Notes under the pieces: generated by a model
Database searches by the model: none
Told to the model about the DNA's origin: nothing
The model's input: only the letters and a program-made list of their open reading frames with translations
NCBI GenBank assembly: GCA_015472025.1
Contig: BNHL01000001.1
Location: forward strand, 2,716,001-2,780,000
Source of the DNA: Cytophagales bacterium WSM2-2
GTDB lineage: Bacteria; Bacteroidota; Bacteroidia; Cytophagales; Cyclobacteriaceae
DNA length: 64,000 nucleotides
Direction: 5' to 3'
Translations under genes and position numbers: made by a program
In this document: positions 7,825 through 17,027 of the stretch, one piece after another
Position numbering within the stretch: position 1 is the stretch's first letter
Layout of the letters: each line of letters begins with the position of its first letter

Positions 7825-10281
7825 ATGTTCAAAGAAATAGCCATTGCGCCAGCCGATCAGCAGGAGACAGAGGAGTTGATTCAACTGATCAATCCGGAAA
7901 AAGATATTGAGCTCAGGCCCGACGAATTGCCCGAAGAACTTTCAATTCTTCCAATCAAGAATACTGTACTGTTTCCAGGAGTTGTTATTCCGATCACGGT
8001 GACTCGTCAAAAATCAATTCGCCTGATTAAGAAAGCCTACCAGGGTAATCGCATTATTGGTGTAGTGGCACAAAAAAATAAACAACTGGAAGAGCCTGCG
8101 ATCGAGGATTTGTATCGCTTCGGAACAATTGCCAGGATTATCAAGATGCTGGTACTGCCGGATGGGAACACCACGATCATCATTCAGGGCAAAAATCGGT
8201 TTTCGATCAGAGAATTTGTAAGCGAAGAACCATTTCTCACTGCCCGCATTGACTTGCAATCGGAACCGACACTTGATCTCAATAGCAAGGAAGCAGATGC
8301 GTTGGTGCAATCACTGAAAGATGCTGCTTCCAAAATACTCAAACTCAACCCGGACATACCGCAGGAAGCTCAGGTTGCCCTCGACAACATCAGCAGCACA
8401 AGTTTCCTCATTCATTTCTTGTCGTCCAACCTGAATGTAGACGTAGCCGAAAAGCAAAAAATATTAGAAGTCAGCAACATCATTGACCGGGGCACTTTGT
8501 TGCTTCAATACATGCTGAAGGAAATCCAGATGCTGGAGATCAAGCATGAAATTCAAAAGAAAGTTCATACCGACATCGATCAGCAACAGCGTGATTATTT
8601 CCTACGTCAGCAGATTAAAGTACTGCAAGACGAACTTGGCTTTGACGGCCCGGACAAGGAAATAGAAAAACTGCGCAAACGTGGCGCTGAAAAGAAGTGG
8701 TCCAAGGCAGCAGCAGATCATTTTAACAAAGAGCTGGACAAACTTCAGCGCACCAATCCACAAGCCCCGGATTTTCCAGTGATGATGAACTACGTTGAGT
8801 TCATGCTCGACCTGCCGTGGGAGGACTACACCACTGACGATTTTGATCTGAAGAAGGCCAAGAAGATTTTAGACAAAGATCATTTCGGTCTCGAGAAAGT
8901 GAAGACACGGATTCTTGAATACCTGGCAGTGCTTAAACTGAAGCAGGACATGAAAGGCCCGATCCTTTGCTTGTATGGCCCGCCCGGAGTTGGTAAAACT
9001 TCGTTAGGAAAGTCAATCGCGAAATCCCTGGGAAGAAATTATATCCGGATGTCACTTGGAGGAGTGCATGACGAGGCGGAAGTCCGCGGGCATCGCAAAA
9101 CATATATTGGCGCCATGCCGGGTAAAATTTTACAGAACATCAAAAAGGCAAAGTCGTCCAACCCGGTTTTTGTATTGGATGAGATCGACAAAGTGCGGAC
9201 GGATTTTCGTGGAGATCCTTCGTCTGCGTTGCTGGAAGTTCTCGACCCGGAGCAAAACAATGCTTTTGGGGACAACTATCTTGAAGTTGACTACAACTTG
9301 TCGAAAGTACTTTTCATTGCTACCGCGAATTCATTGGATACCATTCAACCCGCCTTGCGCGACCGAATGGAGATCATTGAACTTTCCGGTTATACGGTTG
9401 AAGAGAAACTTCAAATTGCTATCAAACATTTGATTCCAAAACAGATCAAGGAACATGGTCTTACACTGGATGATGTGAAATTCACTAAGGAAGGTGTATT
9501 GAAAGTAATCGAAGCATACACCCGTGAATCCGGAGTTCGCAACCTGGAGCGAAAAATTGGTTCTGTGGTTCGCAGTGTGGCCAAGTCTAAGGCGATGGAG
9601 GAAAAGACTCTGGGTGAAATCACTGATAAGGAAGTTGTGAAAATCCTGGGTGCCGAGATTTTTGATGAAGAATTATATCAGGGCAATAACATAGCCGGTG
9701 TGGTAACAGGGCTGGCCTGGACTGCCGTGGGTGGTGACATTTTATTTGTTGAATCTAGCTTGAGCCGCGGAAAGGGCGCACTCACCATTTCAGGACAATT
9801 GGGTGATGTGATGAAAGAGTCTGCAACTGCTGCACTTTCTTACCTCAAGGCAAATGCAGAATCGTTGAACATCGATCATCGCATTTTCCAGAACTACGAT
9901 TTGCACATTCATGTTCCTGCAGGAGCTGTTCCTAAAGACGGTCCATCCGCAGGAATTACGATGCTCACTTCACTGGCTTCCATATTCACCCAGCGTAAAG
10001 TCAAATCAGAACTGGCGATGACTGGTGAGATCACATTACGAGGGAAAGTATTGCCTGTGGGTGGAATAAAAGAAAAAATACTTGCCGCTAAGCGAAGCGG
10101 TATCAAGGAGATTGTTCTCAGCTCAAAAAATAAAAGAGACATACAGGAGATTGAAAAGGGTTACATCAAAGGACTTACTTTCAAATATGTTGACTCAGTC
10201 GATGACGTCTTGAAGACGGCACTTTTGAAAGAAAAGGTGGCACACCCAATTCATTTCGTTTTGCCTGAAGTGAAAGCTTAG
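7825..10281 (+). CDS. lon: ATP-dependent protease La (Lon)
   Basis: This 818-residue cytoplasmic AAA+ serine protease degrades damaged and regulatory proteins. The Lon substrate-binding N-domain (about 40-235; LPIKNTVLFPGVVIPI) and a coiled-coil stretch are followed by the AAA+ module with Walker A GPPGVGKTS and Walker B VFVLDEIDK. The C-terminal protease domain has catalytic Ser708 in PKDGPSAG and, by spacing, Lys751 in GGIKEK. The length fits LonA. It is the first gene of a plus-strand pair with hslU, 58 bases downstream, so two ATP-dependent proteolysis components sit together. The short inverted repeat immediately upstream may regulate it. Confidence 0.97.
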   Translation: MFKEIAIAPADQQETEELIQLINPEKDIELRPDELPEELSILPIKNTVLFPGVVIPITVTRQKSIRLIKKAYQGNRIIGVVAQKNKQLEEPAIEDLYRFGTIARIIKMLVLPDGNTTIIIQGKNRFSIREFVSEEPFLTARIDLQSEPTLDLNSKEADALVQSLKDAASKILKLNPDIPQEAQVALDNISSTSFLIHFLSSNLNVDVAEKQKILEVSNIIDRGTLLLQYMLKEIQMLEIKHEIQKKVHTDIDQQQRDYFLRQQIKVLQDELGFDGPDKEIEKLRKRGAEKKWSKAAADHFNKELDKLQRTNPQAPDFPVMMNYVEFMLDLPWEDYTTDDFDLKKAKKILDKDHFGLEKVKTRILEYLAVLKLKQDMKGPILCLYGPPGVGKTSLGKSIAKSLGRNYIRMSLGGVHDEAEVRGHRKTYIGAMPGKILQNIKKAKSSNPVFVLDEIDKVRTDFRGDPSSALLEVLDPEQNNAFGDNYLEVDYNLSKVLFIATANSLDTIQPALRDRMEIIELSGYTVEEKLQIAIKHLIPKQIKEHGLTLDDVKFTKEGVLKVIEAYTRESGVRNLERKIGSVVRSVAKSKAMEEKTLGEITDKEVVKILGAEIFDEELYQGNNIAGVVTGLAWTAVGGDILFVESSLSRGKGALTISGQLGDVMKESATAALSYLKANAESLNIDHRIFQNYDLHIHVPAGAVPKDGPSAGITMLTSLASIFTQRKVKSELAMTGEITLRGKVLPVGGIKEKILAAKRSGIKEIVLSSKNKRDIQEIEKGYIKGLTFKYVDSVDDVLKTALLKEKVAHPIHFVLPEVKA

Positions 10282-10339
10282 GGATCAAATCATTGGTTTT
10301 TCCTGCCAGATTTAAAGAATAACGTATAATTTTTTTCTA

Positions 10340-11731
10340 ATGCTTGATCCGAAAAATTTGACCCCACGCCAGATAGTTGAAGAGCTCGACAAATACATTG
10401 TGGGGCAGAAAGATGCGAAGAGAAATGTAGCTATTGCCCTGCGTAATCGATGGAGGCGGATGAATGCGAAAGCGGAGATGCGAAATGAAATCGTCCCCAA
10501 CAATATCCTGATGATCGGTGCCACCGGTGTGGGTAAGACTGAAATTGCACGAAGGCTGGCAAAGATTGCCGAAGCTCCTTTTATTAAAGTGGAGGCCTCC
10601 AAGTTTACCGAGGTCGGTTATGTGGGGCGTGATGTGGAAGGAATGATTCGTGATCTGGCCGAGCAAGCGGTGAGCATGGTGAAATTGCGCAAAAAAGAAG
10701 AAGTGAAAGAAAAGGCCGCACAGGCCGTGGAGGAAATTATACTGGATGCCCTTATCCCCCCGATGCGAAAGCCAGCTGGATTTGCAATGGGCACTTCCAA
10801 TGATGACGAGGCTCCGAAAGACGATGTTGAATTGAATGAGCGGACACGGAATCTTTTTCGTGAGAAAATCAAGAATGGCGAACTGGAAGACCGTAAAATA
10901 GAAATCGACATCAAACAAAATAATGCACCTGGTATAGGAATGATTGGTGCCGGAGTCATGGATGAAGTGTCGATGATGAACCTGCAGGAGATGCTGGGCG
11001 GGATGATGCCGAAGAAAAACAAGAAAAGAAAATTGACAGTGGCGGAGGCCAGGAAAGTACTGCTCGAAGAAGAGGCAGCCAAGCTCATCGACATGGATGA
11101 AGTAAAAGAGGAAGCTATTCGCAAAGCAGAAGATGCAGGAATTATTTTCATTGACGAAATCGACAAGATCGCTTCGGGCGGAAAGAAAGGTGGAGGTGGA
11201 CCCGATGTCAGTCGTGAAGGTGTGCAGCGTGACTTACTTCCAATTGTTGAAGGAAGTGCTGTGAATACAAAATATGGCATTGTGAACACCGATCACATCT
11301 TGTTCATCGCTGCGGGAGCCTTTCATGTTTCGAAACCTTCCGATCTCATTCCCGAATTGCAGGGACGTTTTCCAATTCGCGTGGAGTTAAACAGTCTTAC
11401 CAAAGATGATTTCGTGCGAATTCTGAAAGAACCAAAAAACGCATTGACGCGTCAGTACCAGGCGCTATTCGAAGCCGAAGATTTTACAATCAGTTTCGAT
11501 GACGATGCTGTAGATGAGATTGCACAGACTGCATTTGAAATAAATGCAGAAGTTGAAAACATCGGGGCACGAAGGCTTCATACGGTTATGAGCCGCCTCC
11601 TAAACGAGTTTTTGTTTGATGTTCCCGACAAGATTTCGAAGGAGCAGCCTATCCGCGTAACCCGCGCTATGGTAAAGGAAAAATTGAAAGAATTGATCAA
11701 GAATAAGGATTTGAGCGAATATATTCTTTAA
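10340..11731 (+). CDS. hslU: HslUV protease ATPase subunit HslU
   Basis: This 463-residue AAA+ unfoldase normally feeds substrates to the HslV peptidase. The N-terminus has the HslU opening LTPRQIVEELDKYIVGQ and a Walker A GATGVGKTE. A charged intermediate (I) domain spans about 115-240, followed by Walker B IIFIDEIDKIAS, the sensor region LIPELQGRFPIRVEL and the conserved C-terminal tail LSEYIL, which docks into HslV. No hslV is next to it in this window; it would be expected elsewhere on the chromosome. It follows lon on the same strand. Confidence 0.95.
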   Translation: MLDPKNLTPRQIVEELDKYIVGQKDAKRNVAIALRNRWRRMNAKAEMRNEIVPNNILMIGATGVGKTEIARRLAKIAEAPFIKVEASKFTEVGYVGRDVEGMIRDLAEQAVSMVKLRKKEEVKEKAAQAVEEIILDALIPPMRKPAGFAMGTSNDDEAPKDDVELNERTRNLFREKIKNGELEDRKIEIDIKQNNAPGIGMIGAGVMDEVSMMNLQEMLGGMMPKKNKKRKLTVAEARKVLLEEEAAKLIDMDEVKEEAIRKAEDAGIIFIDEIDKIASGGKKGGGGPDVSREGVQRDLLPIVEGSAVNTKYGIVNTDHILFIAAGAFHVSKPSDLIPELQGRFPIRVELNSLTKDDFVRILKEPKNALTRQYQALFEAEDFTISFDDDAVDEIAQTAFEINAEVENIGARRLHTVMSRLLNEFLFDVPDKISKEQPIRVTRAMVKEKLKELIKNKDLSEYIL

Positions 11732-11755
11732 TTCAGTTGTAATTAAAGGAACGCG

Positions 11756-12799
11756 ATGCGGCTTACTATTTTCATATTAGTTTGCTTTTTAGTCAGCTCG
11801 TCTTTTGCCCAAAAGCCTGCCGACTCTCTCCGTGATCGCTACATCGAACGTTTCCCCAATTACTTTTTTATCTGGCCTGTTCTCAAGCAGCGCAGTGCCT
11901 CGTTTGAAATTGTCAACCTTCCGGCTCAGAGCAGAAAGCTGGCCTACAAACCGAATGGCAACTATGGACTCGGATGGGGCATGTACATTTTCGAGATTGG
12001 CTTTGAAGTGGCTTTCTCGGTTCAACCCAAAGAGAGTTCGCAGTATTTATTCGGGCATTCACGCGTAAGCGATCTCCAGGCAAATATCTTGGGCAAAAAC
12101 TGGGGACTGGATTTGTTCACTCAGAATTATAATGGATTTTACAGAACTGACAACCTGGTCACCGTTCCGGTGGATACACCTTACCCTCTGAGGCCAGACA
12201 TCAGTATCTGGAATACAGGCGTCAATGGAATTTATTCATTCAATAAAAATAAATACTCCATTCGCGCAGCGTATAATTTTTCAGAGCGACAAATTCGCAG
12301 CGGAGGTTCGTTTCAACTCAGCGGAACAGTCAATACTTTCAGTCTTCGTGCCGATTCGGCTATCTACGGTAAAAACTATGAAAGCATATTTGGTACGACT
12401 CCCAATTTTTCCAAACTGGATTATACCACGTTGAGTGTTGCACCGGGTTATGCGCACACCATTGTATTGGGGAATCTGTTTTTCAACGGCTCGTTATCGG
12501 TTGGACCAGCTCAGCATTGGGTCTATTTTCAATCAGCCACCGCAGCCAAACATGAGAGCACGCTTAATAGTTTTGTTGATTTTCGCCTGGCCGTGGGCTA
12601 CAACAGTGAGCACTTTTTCACTGGGCTCAGTTACGTGGCACAAGCGCGAAATATCAAGTTTGAGCAAATTCAATTCACCAGCACCAGCGCTATTTTCAAA
12701 ATGGTAGTTGGTTACCGCTTCCGCGAATTCGGTATTTTAAAAAAACGGGCCTGGGATTTTCTTCCTTTTGGAAAGAAAAAAACGGCAAACTCGAATTGA
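11756..12799 (+). CDS. DUF4421-family exported protein
   Basis: This 347-residue protein has a signal peptide ending SSFAQ. The segment RYIERFPNYFFIWPVLKQRS, followed by alternating beta-type segments (GYNSEHFFTGLSYV, FKMVVGYRF) and a final aromatic-rich strand, fits DUF4421. That is a Bacteroidota family of probable outer-membrane beta-barrels with no assigned function. It starts 24 bases after hslU and may be read from the same transcript. The end of the coding region overlaps a hairpin at 12781-12811. Confidence 0.7.
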   Translation: MRLTIFILVCFLVSSSFAQKPADSLRDRYIERFPNYFFIWPVLKQRSASFEIVNLPAQSRKLAYKPNGNYGLGWGMYIFEIGFEVAFSVQPKESSQYLFGHSRVSDLQANILGKNWGLDLFTQNYNGFYRTDNLVTVPVDTPYPLRPDISIWNTGVNGIYSFNKNKYSIRAAYNFSERQIRSGGSFQLSGTVNTFSLRADSAIYGKNYESIFGTTPNFSKLDYTTLSVAPGYAHTIVLGNLFFNGSLSVGPAQHWVYFQSATAAKHESTLNSFVDFRLAVGYNSEHFFTGLSYVAQARNIKFEQIQFTSTSAIFKMVVGYRFREFGILKKRAWDFLPFGKKKTANSN

Positions 12800-12811
12800 G
12801 TTTGTCCCGTT
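12781..12811 (+). terminator. Hairpin at the 3' end of the DUF4421 gene
   Basis: AACGG (12781-12785) and CAAACTC (12786-12792) pair with GAGTTTG (12798-12804) and CCCGTT (12806-12811), with a small bulge. The loop is five bases. It spans the stop codon and is not followed by a strong T-run, so termination strength is uncertain. Confidence 0.45.
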
Positions 12812-12847
12812 AAACGCATAATTTTCTCTCGGAATAACCCCAACTCC

Positions 12848-13855
12848 TTGATAGTTACGCTTATAGGCATTGTGCTGGGCACTATTGTGATGTTTTTTGC
12901 AGTTTCAAAGACAACGAAACTGCGAAATCTCCTTTTGACCGGTCCGAATGCCAAAAGGTGGAAGTGGCTTATTTACATGATGGTTTTCTTCCTTGCCGGC
13001 TATGGCGCATCAATAGCTTTGGTGCTTACCAACCAGGTCAAAGTTCTTCTTATCGTAACAGGCGTTGTTTTTTTTGTGGGTGCATTTTTTGTGTTGCTGG
13101 TGGTGATGACGGCCAAATCAGACATAGAGGAAATACAAGATTCCAGCACCAGCCTCGCTAAAAAGAATGAGGAACTTGAAAAGATAAATACGGAGCTGGA
13201 CTTGTTTGCTTACCGCGTTTCCCATGACCTGCGAGGCCCTATTGCCTCCATCCGCGGACTAATTGAAATTGTTCGGCTGTCTAAATCGAAGGAGGAAAGT
13301 GATTTCTGTCTTGAAAAAATTAAAACCAGTACCATAAAACTGGACGGATTCATTCAGGACATTCTTGACCTTTCCAGGAATTCACGGACCGAGATCATTG
13401 TGGAGCCCGTGGAGGTTCGTTCAATTATTAACGAGGTAACTGACAGCCTGAAGTACATGGACCATGACCGGAAGATTGAACTATTGTTGAACTGCCCGGA
13501 AGCCTTAGTTTTTCAAACGGACCGGGTCAGGCTAAAAATTATTCTTACCAACCTGATTACAAACGCCTTCAAATACATAGACCATTCGAAAGCTAAACCC
13601 CGGATTGAAGTTTTATGTGCACGTAACAGCGCCAGTCTTAATTTTTCAATAAAAGACAACGGGATAGGAATCCATGAGGATCATATTGAGAAAATATTCG
13701 AGATGTTTTTCCGTGGAACGGATAAATCGGTCGGCACTGGCCTGGGCCTTTATGTTGTACAGGAAATTGTATGCAAATTAAAGGGACAAATTCAGGTGAA
13801 GTCACAAATTCACGAGGGTTCAGAATTTACTGTCAATATCCCTGCTTTGGCTTAA
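12848..13855 (+). CDS. Membrane sensor histidine kinase
   Basis: This 335-residue protein has two N-terminal membrane helices (about 3-20 and 38-85 with a short loop), a coiled stretch (ELEKINTELDLFAY), the HisKA dimerisation box YRVSHDLRGPIASIRGL with phospho-acceptor His126, and an HATPase_c domain (N-box TNLITNAFKYI, then DNGIGI and GTGLGLY). A TTG start at 12848 is preferred because the first ATG would remove most of the first helix. No response regulator is adjacent, so the partner is elsewhere. The same H-box style recurs in the TPR kinase at 52739-55363. Confidence 0.85.
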   Translation: MIVTLIGIVLGTIVMFFAVSKTTKLRNLLLTGPNAKRWKWLIYMMVFFLAGYGASIALVLTNQVKVLLIVTGVVFFVGAFFVLLVVMTAKSDIEEIQDSSTSLAKKNEELEKINTELDLFAYRVSHDLRGPIASIRGLIEIVRLSKSKEESDFCLEKIKTSTIKLDGFIQDILDLSRNSRTEIIVEPVEVRSIINEVTDSLKYMDHDRKIELLLNCPEALVFQTDRVRLKIILTNLITNAFKYIDHSKAKPRIEVLCARNSASLNFSIKDNGIGIHEDHIEKIFEMFFRGTDKSVGTGLGLYVVQEIVCKLKGQIQVKSQIHEGSEFTVNIPALA

Positions 13856-14844
13856 AGTTTTTTGAGACGCTGCGTTGCGAGCTTTCGATAGAACTCAATC
13901 GGTTTATATTCGATGCCGACACATTTTTGGTAAGCCAGTTTTGCCTTGGCCGGATTTTTAAAGAAATCTTCTTCGATACAACCGCGATAAAAATAACCGG
14001 GACCTGTGTAGTAGGGAGCCGCCTGGTTTTGAAGTTCTTCAACGTAGATGAGTGCTTCTTTATATTTTTTGCACTTGATTAAATTTTCCGCATAGAGCTC
14101 AGCGAACTTCAAATTACCGGGATATTGTTCAACCAGCGACTTGCTTATGGGAAGGGATTCTTCGGGAAGATTCTCCAGGTGCAATAAAATATGAGACAGG
14201 AAAATCCGCGCTTCGGTCTGAGCAAGGGAAGGGGTTTCAGAGCACTGTCTTAGCAGCTTGAGGCCTTCTGTTTTATTGCCTGACCTTAGCGGAAGTAAAG
14301 CAGCTTTGTAGAAGAGGCTTTTTTGTTTGTAAAATTCAATATAATACTTGTAAAGCCCGGTGATAAACAAGTATTCAGGTTGTGTATATTTTTTATCGAT
14401 CACTGAAATAACATACTGGTAAGCCTTTTGACCGTATTTAAGTGCTGTCCAGTTTTCGCCCAGCCACGAATGGTACTCAGCGAGAAAAAGGTAGCTGCAT
14501 ATTTTGAGATATGAGGTGGGGACGTCTGAGCTTTTCTGTTTGTCAAGCTCTGCCGCATTCTTTAGCAGTAATTCATGGTATTTCTGATTGAAAGAACTGT
14601 ACGCAACCGGGATTTCTTTCCATCGCCAATAAAAGATATCCAGAAGCCGCCGGGTATCTCCGTCATTGGTGCCAAGTGAGGCAACACTTTTCTTGTAATC
14701 CTCGAAGTGAAAACCATAAATCGAAGCTATGGCGTGTCTGGCAATCGAGTCCCGTAAATTTACGGTTTGAGCCAGGGATACCGTGCCAAGAGAGCACAGC
14801 AAAACGATATAACCAACAACCCTCACGGATACTTTAATCGGCAT
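13852..14844 (-). CDS. Exported helical-repeat (TPR-like) protein
   Basis: This is a 330-residue protein from the ATG at 14844, whose first 25 residues form a signal peptide ending SLAQ. An upstream ATG at 14880 is possible but adds a segment that does not look like a signal peptide. The body is helical with TPR-like pairs (YLFLAEYHSWLGENWTALKY, FAELYAENLIKCKKYKEALI). No catalytic motif is visible. Its stop overlaps the last codon of the convergent kinase gene by four bases, and it is divergent from the TM2 gene. Confidence 0.65.
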   Translation of the reverse strand: MPIKVSVRVVGYIVLLCSLGTVSLAQTVNLRDSIARHAIASIYGFHFEDYKKSVASLGTNDGDTRRLLDIFYWRWKEIPVAYSSFNQKYHELLLKNAAELDKQKSSDVPTSYLKICSYLFLAEYHSWLGENWTALKYGQKAYQYVISVIDKKYTQPEYLFITGLYKYYIEFYKQKSLFYKAALLPLRSGNKTEGLKLLRQCSETPSLAQTEARIFLSHILLHLENLPEESLPISKSLVEQYPGNLKFAELYAENLIKCKKYKEALIYVEELQNQAAPYYTGPGYFYRGCIEEDFFKNPAKAKLAYQKCVGIEYKPIEFYRKLATQRLKKL

Positions 14845-14943
14845 AAATACAAAGGAACACGTACAAAAACTAATCACCATATGCGCAAGAACACTTGCTT
14901 TATATATTCACATTGGTTAATCTTGGAAAACTTTTTACCTCAA

Positions 14944-15351
14944 ATGAAAAAAACCATTCTCCTTCTGCTAGTCTGTATGCTAGGATTTGCATACAGTGGC
15001 AAAGCATCTTCCATCTACCAAGTTGATGACAACGCTATTGAAACTGTGCTTAGCGCAGCGAAACCAGTTGTGGCACAATTTGTTACTGATGCGAGCTCTG
15101 CCCTTAACCCAATGTTTGCGCCAGCGGCTTCCAGCAAAAATGTATGGGTAGCTGCAGTTCTCTGCTGGTTCTTTGGTGGTATCGCTGTTCACCGTGTGTA
15201 CTTAGGTGCCAAGGGAGCAATGATATTCTACTACATCATTACCGGTTGCGGTATCTTTGGTCTTGTGCCAACGATTGACTTTATCGTGCTGCTTATCAAC
15301 AACAGTGATATCAGCAAGTACGTAGGAAGCAACAAGTACTTCATGTGGTAA
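14944..15351 (+). CDS. TM2-domain membrane protein
   Basis: This 135-residue protein opens with a signal-like hydrophobic segment (KKTILLLLVCMLGFAYSGKA), then an Ala-rich linker. The C-terminal TM2 domain has two helices joined by the short conserved turn: WVAAVLCWFFGGIAVHRVYLG, then a hydrophobic hairpin and the motif PTIDFIVLLIN. TM2 proteins are widespread and mostly uncharacterised. The ATG at 14944 was chosen because it directly precedes the signal segment; an ATG further upstream overlaps the divergent gene. A strong terminator follows. Confidence 0.82.
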   Translation: MKKTILLLLVCMLGFAYSGKASSIYQVDDNAIETVLSAAKPVVAQFVTDASSALNPMFAPAASSKNVWVAAVLCWFFGGIAVHRVYLGAKGAMIFYYIITGCGIFGLVPTIDFIVLLINNSDISKYVGSNKYFMW

Positions 15352-15367
15352 TCGACAATTCGACTAC

Positions 15368-15400
15368 AAAAAATAAGGGGCGCTTTGCCCCTTATTTTTT
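15368..15400. terminator. Bidirectional terminator
   Basis: AAAAAATAAGGGGC (15368-15381) and GCCCCTTATTTTTT (15387-15400) form a perfect 14-bp stem with a five-base loop. T-runs flank it in both directions. It lies between the convergent TM2 gene and the last gene of the minus-strand envelope cluster, overlapping the latter's stop codon. Confidence 0.85.
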
Positions 15401-16207
15401 TACTGCCATTGCACCAACCCGCCTCACTTCATTATTCAGTTCTTCAATAGTTTTATCGTTTCTCTTCTCAGCCAGGTACTGGGCGTGCCTCGCTCCTCCA
15501 TTGTTAAACATGTAAAATAGCCCCATACCGCTAAAAGCTCCTGAAAAATAATAGCCGTTTAAAAAGCTAACAGCTGTAAAGGCGAGAAGCCCGGCTTGAA
15601 CCAAACCGGAAGTTGCGCCACGCACAAAATGACCAGCATACATTTGCCCAACGCCCGGTAGGAAATGAGAAATGGATTCCGCCTTGACGGGATCTTTCAA
15701 TTTCCTGAACTTCTTATTTAAATAAACATTCGGTTCACGAATATTGTATTTGGCACAGAACGCTTCGTATTTTTTTTTGGCGTCCGCCAACTTATGCTGT
15801 TGATTCAGGTTAAGTATTTCCAATATTTCGGCTAGCGGTTGGCTAAAGTCCGGTAAATAATAATTCAATTCCAGGACCTTGTTCAGGGACAAGTCATACT
15901 TGCCTGCGAGATAGGCAGTTAACGCTGACTCATAATAAAGTTTCAGTTTCAAACTGTCGCTGCCAGTAAAAAAATCAGCCCGTTGCAACGTGTTGTAGGC
16001 TTCCTCGTATTTTCCTTCCGCCTTCAGGCAATATGACTTCTTTAACAGAATACGATTGTCAGCGTGGCCGAGGTATAAAAGCCGCTCGTATTCGATCCTG
16101 GACTTTAAGTACTCACCCCTTGCGAAAAGGCTATCCGCTTTTTCCGTCTGCGCATTAATGAAAAATGGTGCGCAAAGGAATATGCATATCAAATAAGATC
16201 TGATCAT
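15392..16207 (-). CDS. Exported TPR protein with C-terminal membrane domain (cluster gene 4)
   Basis: This 271-residue protein has a signal peptide ending NAQ and a TPR-like region (about 20-165). A C-terminal hydrophobic region (about 180-240) contains the motif FLPGVGQMYAGHF followed by three helical stretches. The same LPGxGxxYAG motif occurs in the preceding gene of the cluster (LPGAGKFYAG), so the two look like diverged paralogues. The motif recalls TM2 and DUF5683 domains. The start overlaps the upstream gene by 53 bases. Function is unknown. Linkage to LolA-like and YidD-like genes suggests envelope biogenesis, which is inference. Confidence 0.7.
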   Translation of the reverse strand: MIRSYLICIFLCAPFFINAQTEKADSLFARGEYLKSRIEYERLLYLGHADNRILLKKSYCLKAEGKYEEAYNTLQRADFFTGSDSLKLKLYYESALTAYLAGKYDLSLNKVLELNYYLPDFSQPLAEILEILNLNQQHKLADAKKKYEAFCAKYNIREPNVYLNKKFRKLKDPVKAESISHFLPGVGQMYAGHFVRGATSGLVQAGLLAFTAVSFLNGYYFSGAFSGMGLFYMFNNGGARHAQYLAEKRNDKTIEELNNEVRRVGAMAVKK

Positions 16208-17024
16208 TAATGGCTTCGTTAAGTTGATCTCTTTTCAATTTTATGGCGAACACACTTCCCCAAATCGTTCCAATATAAATGGAAGTGAAAAGGGTGCCGT
16301 AAATAATGAACCTCGCACTGGATGGCCCGTCCTTACGATATCCTTCTAAAGCTTGCAATCCCAGAACCGTTGAGATCAGCAATGTGTACATTCCCTGTCC
16401 CTTGTTGCCTGCATAAAACTTACCTGCACCTGGCAAGATAGCAGACAGTGCGGCAGCTTTAAATTTTGACTTGTGAGGTTGCGTGGAGATGCGCCTGTAG
16501 TGCTCGTGCATCTTTTCTTCCTGCTGGTCAAGGGCATAATTCACAGGCGTGAATTGGTGTGACAGCGAATCGAATTCCTTTAAATTTCTTTGCAGAAGTG
16601 AAAGTCCTGCCAGTTCAAGTGTCTGAAGCTGGCGTTCGGAACTATCGGCAACCGTATAGGTAAGTAGCTTTTGCTTTGAAGTTGAGTAAGATTTTAAGTA
16701 AGCACTATTGAAAGCACTGAAAAACACGGCTTCGGCCCTGAGTCTATGCGACAAACCGGAGACAGAATCGAAACTTTCAATGGAGTGCTTTAAATCCTGT
16801 TGGTTGTAGTAGATGTTTCCAAGCAGAAAATGAATGCTGTCTTTTTGAAGAGGTGTGGTAAAACGATTTTCTCTCAAATGATTGAGCACGTAGATCGATT
16901 CATCATAGTTCTTTTTGACGGAAAGGTAACGGGCAAAAGAGAGTTCGCCTGAAACAGATTGCCCCTGAAGGCCAATGGTGCTAAAGGAAATAAGAAAAAA
17001 GAAAATGACCCTTACTGATGGCAT
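16155..17024 (-). CDS. Exported TPR protein with C-terminal membrane domain (cluster gene 3)
   Basis: This 289-residue protein has a signal peptide (ISFSTIGLQGQ), a TPR-like region (about 30-150; FLLGNIYYNQQDLKHSIESF), a basic stretch, and two to three membrane helices after ALSAILPGAGKFYAGNKGQG (about 195-265). It starts three bases after the YidD-like stop and overlaps the next gene by 53 bases, which implies a single transcript and coupled translation. The topology, a periplasmic repeat domain tied to the membrane, would suit a scaffold or docking role. No enzymatic motif is visible. Confidence 0.7.
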   Translation of the reverse strand: MPSVRVIFFFLISFSTIGLQGQSVSGELSFARYLSVKKNYDESIYVLNHLRENRFTTPLQKDSIHFLLGNIYYNQQDLKHSIESFDSVSGLSHRLRAEAVFFSAFNSAYLKSYSTSKQKLLTYTVADSSERQLQTLELAGLSLLQRNLKEFDSLSHQFTPVNYALDQQEEKMHEHYRRISTQPHKSKFKAAALSAILPGAGKFYAGNKGQGMYTLLISTVLGLQALEGYRKDGPSSARFIIYGTLFTSIYIGTIWGSVFAIKLKRDQLNEAINDQILFDMHIPLRTIFH

Positions 17025-17027
17025 GAA

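Noticed and set aside
10618..11289. Antisense 223-codon frame inside hslU
   Set aside because: It mirrors the HslU codons, is Ser/Phe-rich as expected for a shadow, and has no recognisable domain.
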